From Brachionus manjavacas (Eukaryota > Rotifera > Eurotatoria > Ploima > Brachionidae), in assembly GCA_019054805.1 (NCBI GenBank), contig JAHQIY010000004.1, forward strand, positions 7,820,501 to 7,884,500: a DNA stretch of 64,000 bases, in the 5' to 3' direction. Shown in pieces: positions 58,909-64,000 of this stretch. The position numbers and the translations under genes are program-made. The notes below the pieces were generated by a model. The model worked only from the letters and a program-made list of their open reading frames with translations, was not told the DNA's origin and searched no databases. The stretch's first letter is position 1. Each line of letters begins with the position of its first letter.

Positions 58909-59024
58909 ATCTTAAATCTCTTAAATAAAAAATTTAAAATAATTTTAGAAAAAAATAAAAATTTTCTTATTCACTGTTTTTCCATGTTGTTTTAATTTAA
59001 AGAACTCTTTTAAAGTACGAAAAT
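58909..59024 (+). repeat. 116-bp direct repeat, right copy (target duplication)
   Basis: Counterpart of 58007-58122. Beyond both limits the flanks stop matching (GAAATCTT versus TCGATCTT on one side, AAATTTTT versus AAATAAAA on the other). Confidence 0.9.
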
Positions 59025-60637
59025 AAAAACCATAGAAAGAACATAAAATTATTGGCAATTTGAAGTTCATGATCATGATCACATGTTCAAAACTTAATTG
59101 ATTAAAATGTCAATAAAAATGATGGAAAAAGCTTTTTTTAAATACTTTTTAATTAAATACAAAATGTTTATTAATTTAATCAATTAAAAAAAAAACTTTT
59201 TTTTTCCAATTGATCTTTAATTGATTTTTATAGAATATTTATTTGAAAATTTTAAAGGCAAATTTAAAATCCATATTAAAGCATCCAAATTATGGCTTCA
59301 AATTTTATTTCAATATTAATTAAATAAAATACAGCGAAACAAAGTTAAATTTTGTATTGAAAAATTTAAAAACATTGATTTAAATTATATTTTAATTCAG
59401 AAAAAAAATTCAAATAATTTTCTTCCCAATTAAAGATTAAACAAATCATGTTTAAAGTTTAAAAATTTAGTATTTAAAAAATTCATAAAAATAACTTTTT
59501 TTTAAATCAAAAACTTAAAATTTTGATCTGAAATTTACATTTGATCATAAACTTCAATTTTCCAAAATTATTTTGATTTTACGACTTTTGCTTTAACGAA
59601 AAGGAATTTTCATAACTAGATATTTCTTTCTTCTGAAAATTTCCCATTTTTTGGAAATGAAAAAAATTGACACCCAAAAAACAAATTTTTTTACTTTTTA
59701 TTTATTGTATATTATATTATTATTTAAAAAAATTATTTCTAACTACCTATTATAAATTAAAAATAATCGAAAATGAACTGAAATAATCAAGTAAAAAAAG
59801 GAAAATAATAACAACGAAAGCAACGAACAAGAAAAATCAAGGATTATAAAGTTTTTAATGATAGGTAAATTTGTATTTATTTTATGTTTATTTATTTCAT
59901 TTATTTGTTATCTATACCGAGTTAAAGCCTCTAAGAAAGAATATAAATTAAAAAATCAAAAATAAGGTTTAATAAGTTAAAATAAAATGAAAAGAAAATT
60001 AAAAAAAAGAGATAAATTGAAAAGAGATTTACATAATTGAAGCTTCAGGAAAAAAAGAAGAAAAAGTTAGGTTGCAATTACACAATCGAGTCGGGTATTC
60101 AATATTTCTTGATCCGAAAACTGCTTTATATTCCTCTAGTAGTGATGTTGGTTATGCTTGTTTTTGTGGTTAGCTAATTTTGGTTTTCCAAAAACTCGGT
60201 TAGCCATAATTTTGTTAACCAAAAATTTGTTTGAGTTATTGATTTAATTTTTAGTTATTCATATTAAATCCAGTCGAATACATCTGCTAATTTTTCTTTT
60301 AGACGGTTTTGGTCTAAAAGTTGTTTTTTATGTAACTAAAATTAAAGAGATTGAAATTTGAGACTAGGAAAGGCTCGTTGAACAAAATAAACAAATAAAA
60401 CTCTCTTTTAAAATTGAATAGATTTTGTGATGAAGCTCCTTAAACTTTTTTACAGTCCCTTTGTTTATTAACAATTCTATCTAATTTGTATCTGTTTTTT
60501 TATCGTAAATTAATTTTCCAAGCCTACTCGTAAGCTTAAAAAATCTGTACTGAGTTATTTTTAGTCATAGCGAATTGACTTGTTTAATCTTCTACATAAT
60601 TTTGTCTGACTTTTCCTCCTGATCAAAAAAAATTGAA
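59025..60637. other. AT-rich intergenic region
   Basis: 1.6 kb without a supportable gene. It contains an inverted family-1 tail at 59881-59940. The rest is low-complexity, with no coding signal. Confidence 0.5.
59881..59940 (-). repeat. LINE-type tail, family 1 (copy e)
   Basis: On the minus strand it reads CTTAGAGGCTTTAACTCGGT, then ATAGATAACAAATAAATGAA and AATAAATAAAC. It matches the family-1 core (GAGCCTTAGCTCGRTACAGAT, AAATAAATAA) with about 20 percent divergence. Confidence 0.55.
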
Positions 60638-60960
60638 CATTTTCTTACCTATAAGAAGATATTTCAGAGATTCTGAGTTTCTGAGATTTCTGAGAAAAAT
60701 CTCAGAAAAATTCTGAAATGGGATTTTTTTTCTTGGAATTGTCGGAAATAAATTCTGAAAAAAACTTCAGATAAATTTTCTTTTTTTACAAATGGAAATT
60801 AAAAAGAAAACGTTTATTCTAACTCAAGTTATCTGAGAATAACTAAAAAAATGTACACTCAAGATAACTTTGACTTTTGCAAAAAAATTTATTTATTTAT
60901 ACTCAAAAAAAAAAAAAAATAAAAATAAAAAAAAGGATTAACACATTATTAAGAGATTAA

Positions 60961-61893
60961 TTATTTAGAACAATTGTTACATTTCCAGACTTTCTTAATA
61001 GGAATATAAGCTCTATTAACACATTTTAAGTGGAAATCATTTTTACAATCACCGCATGTAATCCATTTATTTTCACAAGAAAGATTGCAAATTTTACAAG
61101 ATTTCAAAGAGTTCAAAAAATGGCCTAATACATTTTCTAACATAATAAATCCATCAGATGTAAAAAACTCTATTATTTGATCTTTTATAATACCATTTGT
61201 GCAAATAAACCCAGTATTTAATATTTGTGCCGATATTGCTTTTGAATCTACGATAATATTTACTTCATCGATTAATTGCTTTTTGTCGATAACTGAACTA
61301 ATAAAATCTTTTGAGTTATCGATAAGAATGAAGCTGATGAAATCGTATAACTGAGTATTGGATTCAATGATTTTGATAGACTTTGACTTTTGACTTGTTA
61401 TTGCTTGACATTTTGTTTTTATTTTTTTTTCGGCTTTAGTTGGAGCCCCTCCTTTGGAACGTCTTTTGCAAATGCTTTTTCGGATAAGCTTTTTCTCTGG
61501 ATTTACTCGTTCGTGTTTTAAATTACATTTGACTATTTGGTATTTATCTGTTTCAGATCCAGACATAACGTAGTTGACACGTATTTCAGCTAGACAGTTA
61601 CACGGCGCTACATACGCTTGTTTAGGTCTAATACCGCTGCTTTTGGTGATTATATCGTCTGATGCTCTATGATGAATACACTTGAAATGTACAAATTTAA
61701 AGCAAGTTTGGTTATCCTTACGTTTTAAACTACTAACTGTTGTCCAAAGGACAAAACTATCATTAGAATATTCATTAAAAACTTGTAAAATTTCATCAAA
61801 ACTAATGAATGTTTGTCCAAGAAAAATTTGTGGATTCATTGTTGTATTATAGGTTTTTAGGATTAAAGTATAGCTTTTAGAGTAAATCATCAA
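60961..61893 (-). CDS. Transposon protein with zinc-binding N-terminus and C-terminal PHD finger (310 aa)
   Basis: An uninterrupted 310-codon frame within the Mutator-like element, from MMIYSKSYTL at 61893 (the Met of MNPQIFLGQ is an alternative start). The N-terminal half has C/H residues in the order FKCIHH, then CNCLAEIRV, then KCNLKHERV, like the FAR1/WRKY-GCM1-type zinc domain at the N-terminus of MULE and ZSWIM proteins. A Lys-rich patch (RKSICKRRSKGGAPTKAEKK) follows. The C-terminus is a C4HC3 PHD finger: CKIC, CGDC, FHLKC, then WKCNNC. PHD fingers bind histone tails, so a targeting role is possible. There is no catalytic transposase motif. The clean frame suggests recent activity or constraint. 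Confidence 0.7.
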   Translation of the reverse strand: MMIYSKSYTLILKTYNTTMNPQIFLGQTFISFDEILQVFNEYSNDSFVLWTTVSSLKRKDNQTCFKFVHFKCIHHRASDDIITKSSGIRPKQAYVAPCNCLAEIRVNYVMSGSETDKYQIVKCNLKHERVNPEKKLIRKSICKRRSKGGAPTKAEKKIKTKCQAITSQKSKSIKIIESNTQLYDFISFILIDNSKDFISSVIDKKQLIDEVNIIVDSKAISAQILNTGFICTNGIIKDQIIEFFTSDGFIMLENVLGHFLNSLKSCKICNLSCENKWITCGDCKNDFHLKCVNRAYIPIKKVWKCNNCSK

Positions 61894-62301
61894 TTAATTA
61901 TATAGAAAATCAAATATATGGGACATCAATTAGAAGTAAAGGCAAGGGTAAAGTTAGTGTAAAGGGCTTCAATCGGAATTATGATTGATAAACTTCTTTT
62001 TATTTTTATTTTTTGATGGATTTCTGTTTTTTTTTAAAATTGACATTTGAGTGAGAATGAATAGCAATAACAAACAGTTAAAGGTAAAAAAAATATTTAT
62101 TCACACTCAATTTGAGTTAATTAATATTGTTTATTCTCACTCATATTGAGTGATAATATATGCATTCAATTAAAAAATTGATTATTGGTGTATCACTTTT
62201 AAATTACCTTGATGTTGCACATATCAAAAAAAATTACGGAAATAGATCTCTTTATCAATTTTTTTTTAAACCTAATACTAAAGTGAGAAAAAATTCGATA
62301 C

Positions 62302-62496
62302 TGAATCATGGTCTCAGCTAAATGTTCAACATTCGATTCAAAAAGATTCAATCAATTGCGGCGTTTATGTTTGTCAATTCACAAAAATGTTATTAGACGG
62401 TGATGTCAATTTGATTTTCGATACAACAAGATTAAAAGAATTAAGAAAAGAAATCAGAAACACGATCGAAACCCACCAAGAATTTAAATTAGCTTA
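62302..62496 (+). pseudogene. Ulp1/SENP-like C48 cysteine protease remnant
   Basis: The plus-strand frame reads ESWSQLNVQHSIQKDSINCG, then VYVCQFTKMLLDGDVN, ending EFKLA and TAA at 62494-62496. Q-x-D-S-x-NCGVYVC is the glutamine/cysteine active-site region of Ulp1-type SUMO proteases. The upstream frame is blocked by a stop just before SEKKFDTESW, so the His/Asp part is lost. Such proteases are frequent passengers of Mutator-like and KDZ transposons. Confidence 0.7.
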
Positions 62497-62984
62497 ATTG
62501 TTTGTTTTCTTTTTTATTCATTTAAATTATAACGTTTTTAATTTACGTTTTTTGTTTTTTTTTCTTTTTATTTTGAACTAAATTTTTGGTCCAATAAAAA
62601 TTTTCTCTGAAAAAAAATTTTGAAAATTTTGTCCGAAGTACTTTTCAGAATTTTTCTGAGATTTTTCTCAGAAATCTCAGAATCTCTGAAATATCTTCTT
62701 ATAGGTCATTTTCTTTGAGTAAAACAACAAAGCTACTAAAGTTGAACAATGCTTTCAAACATTCTTCAAAATTCTGAAATGAAATTGAAAACAAAAATTG
62801 ACTTAATTTTAATTTTATTTTTGTTAAATTATAAGGAATCCTTTTATTTTCTTTAATTTATCAAATAAAATTGCTAATCATTTTTTTAATAAAATACTTT
62901 TCAATTAAATGAATCATAAACTAAATAAGATAACAAGGCAAAAAATGAACAGGACATTATCAGCTCCATCTTGTCCAAGAACAA

Positions 62985-64000
62985 TTCTTGATTCGTATTC
63001 AAGTGCAAGTGAACATAGCTAGCAAAATTTAGTAATTCCTTAACAAATTCTGATACAGCAACTGAAAACCAAGGGTTTGAAATGAGTTTAAATTGTGGAA
63101 CTAATCCTGACCTAAACAAAAACTCATTTTTTAAGCAAGCTGAAAAAACAGATCGTAATCAAGTTTTTAAAGTTCTTCAATGCATTTAGTGCGAAAAAAT
63201 AGAAATAGAAAAGTATTTTTCGGCATCGACGTCAAAGACAAATTTAGACTTACATTTAGAGTTAATTCATGAAATATTGTTGCCAAAAAAAAAGAAAATT
63301 TAATAAAAACTATCCGTTGCATGGGACATGTACTCCAGCTAATTGTAAAAAAAGTATTGAATAACTGTAACTCTTTCCAACATAGCCAATTAGATGAGCT
63401 CGAAGAAAATGATCCAAATTTTAGTTTTAAACAATTGGCAATAATAATGTCAAAATCACGATCTATAGTGACTTCATTTAATCATTCTTCCCAGCTTAAA
63501 TGTCTATTAGAAAAATATTAGAAAAATATCAGAAAAATTCTGAAAATGTTTTAATGCTCACTCAAGATGTTTCAACAAGATGGCATTCTACTCATTTAAT
63601 GCTAAACCGTATTTTAAAACTTCATAATTACATTGACGCAGTTTTTCAGTTTTGTTTTGTTTGGGTCCTTTTAATAAGTTAAGTGAAACAATGAGTGGAG
63701 AAACTTATGTGACTATATTAATTAATTAGTGGTTAAGTGGTTAAGGAAGATGATATAGCAAAGATTTAAAAGCTGCTTTAAAACAATCTTATGATCACTA
63801 CTGTAATATTTATGATCTCAATAGCATCAACTTTCTTAAATCCTTTTTAAAAAGAATTCGAGTTCGTAAACCGAAATGAACGTAATTTTACAATCAAAAA
63901 GGCTAAAAAATTTCTTATTGATCTTTCCAAATTGAAAAGATTTAATGAGCTAATTGTCTGGTTAAATAATTTTGGCTTACCAGATTTTGGTTAAATAATT
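62985..64000 (+). mobile_element. hAT transposase relic, continuing past the window edge
   Basis: Plus-strand pieces include a BED-type zinc finger (63060-63280: LQCI, then a stop, CEKIEIEKYF, then LDLHLELIHE) and a transposase core. The core reads MGHVLQLIVKKVLNN (63321), SKSRSIVTSFNHSSQLKCLL, NVLMLTQDVSTRWHSTHLML and RILKLHNYIDAVF (63540-63645). Then come MSGETYVTI and DLKAALKQSYDHYC (63760-63810). H-x-LQL, QDV-TRW-S-x-ML and SxxTYxTI are hAT signatures. Several frameshifts and stops show it is inactive. A hAT-type MITE is present at 2737. Confidence 0.8.

Larger units (their letters stand above)
60647..62706. mobile_element. Mutator-like (MULE-type) DNA element with PHD and Ulp1 remnants
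   Basis: Inverted termini of about 65-72 bp begin ACCTATAAGAAGATATTTCA and continue with AGAGATTCTGAG. Within each, TCTGAGAAAAATCTCAGA forms its own hairpin. The 2060-bp element is flanked by an exact 9-bp repeat, CATTTTCTT (60638-60646 and 62707-62715). Nine-bp duplications and long termini are typical of Mutator-like elements. Inside are a PHD-finger ORF (minus) and the C-terminal part of a C48 protease (plus). I see no DDE transposase domain, so it is probably non-autonomous. Confidence 0.85.

Noticed and set aside
1-64000. tRNA, rRNA and CRISPR arrays
   Set aside because: I scanned for T-arm GGTTCRA patterns, rRNA-like blocks and regularly spaced repeats and found nothing convincing; CRISPR is not expected in an animal genome. 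A covariance-model tRNA search would settle small RNA genes.

Overview
The window is nuclear DNA of an animal. It is very AT-rich, its genes carry spliceosomal introns (mostly 35-110 nt, with GT..AG ends) and the recognisable orthologs are metazoan: a type II activin/BMP receptor, PDCD11/RRP5, BBIP1, NAA35, FIS1 and EXOC1. BBIP1 implies cilia. Strong AT bias, tiny introns and many decayed LINE copies fit a small invertebrate such as a monogonont rotifer; that placement is inference.

Layout. 1-592: 5' end of an RRP5/PDCD11 gene (minus). 868-3375: tiny two-exon BBIP1 gene (plus), head-to-head with RRP5, with a 285-bp hAT-type MITE in its 2.3-kb intron. 3439-5046: unrecognised proline-rich protein (minus). 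6942-8558: TMEM272-like four-pass membrane protein (minus). 12410-14094 and 20822-22375: two PDZ-DH (RhoGEF-like) paralogs (minus) that share a nearly identical 1.02-kb DH block between strongly diverged ends; the first copy is frameshifted. 14-27 kb is otherwise gene-poor, with LINE relics and fold-back repeats. 27607-29951: type II activin/BMP receptor (plus, five visible exons). 30709-34109: protein with PARP14-type RRM repeats (plus, five exons). 36341-40993: NAA35, the NatC auxiliary subunit (plus, 14 exons). 41-44.8 kb: LINE and LTR-element relics. 45046-45495: FIS1 (minus). 46094-46952: pogo/Tigger-like element. 47483-51620: a short LINE insertion with its target duplication, then a long decayed CR1/jockey-like LINE. 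52267-57707: EXOC1/Sec3 (plus, 12 exons). 58007-59024: 5'-truncated LINE flanked by 116-bp direct repeats. 60647-62706: Mutator-like element with 9-bp target duplication carrying a PHD-finger ORF and a Ulp1-like protease remnant. 62980-64000: hAT transposase relic.

The host genes are unrelated housekeeping, signalling and trafficking genes with no operon-like organisation. Exon models were built by hand from reading frame, GT/AG signals and remembered family motifs; those for NAA35, EXOC1 and the PARP14-like gene keep one continuous frame from start codon to stop codon. The most unusual observations are the homogenised DH block of the RhoGEF pair, the 116-bp duplication around a LINE fragment, and the Mutator-like element with PHD and C48-protease parts.
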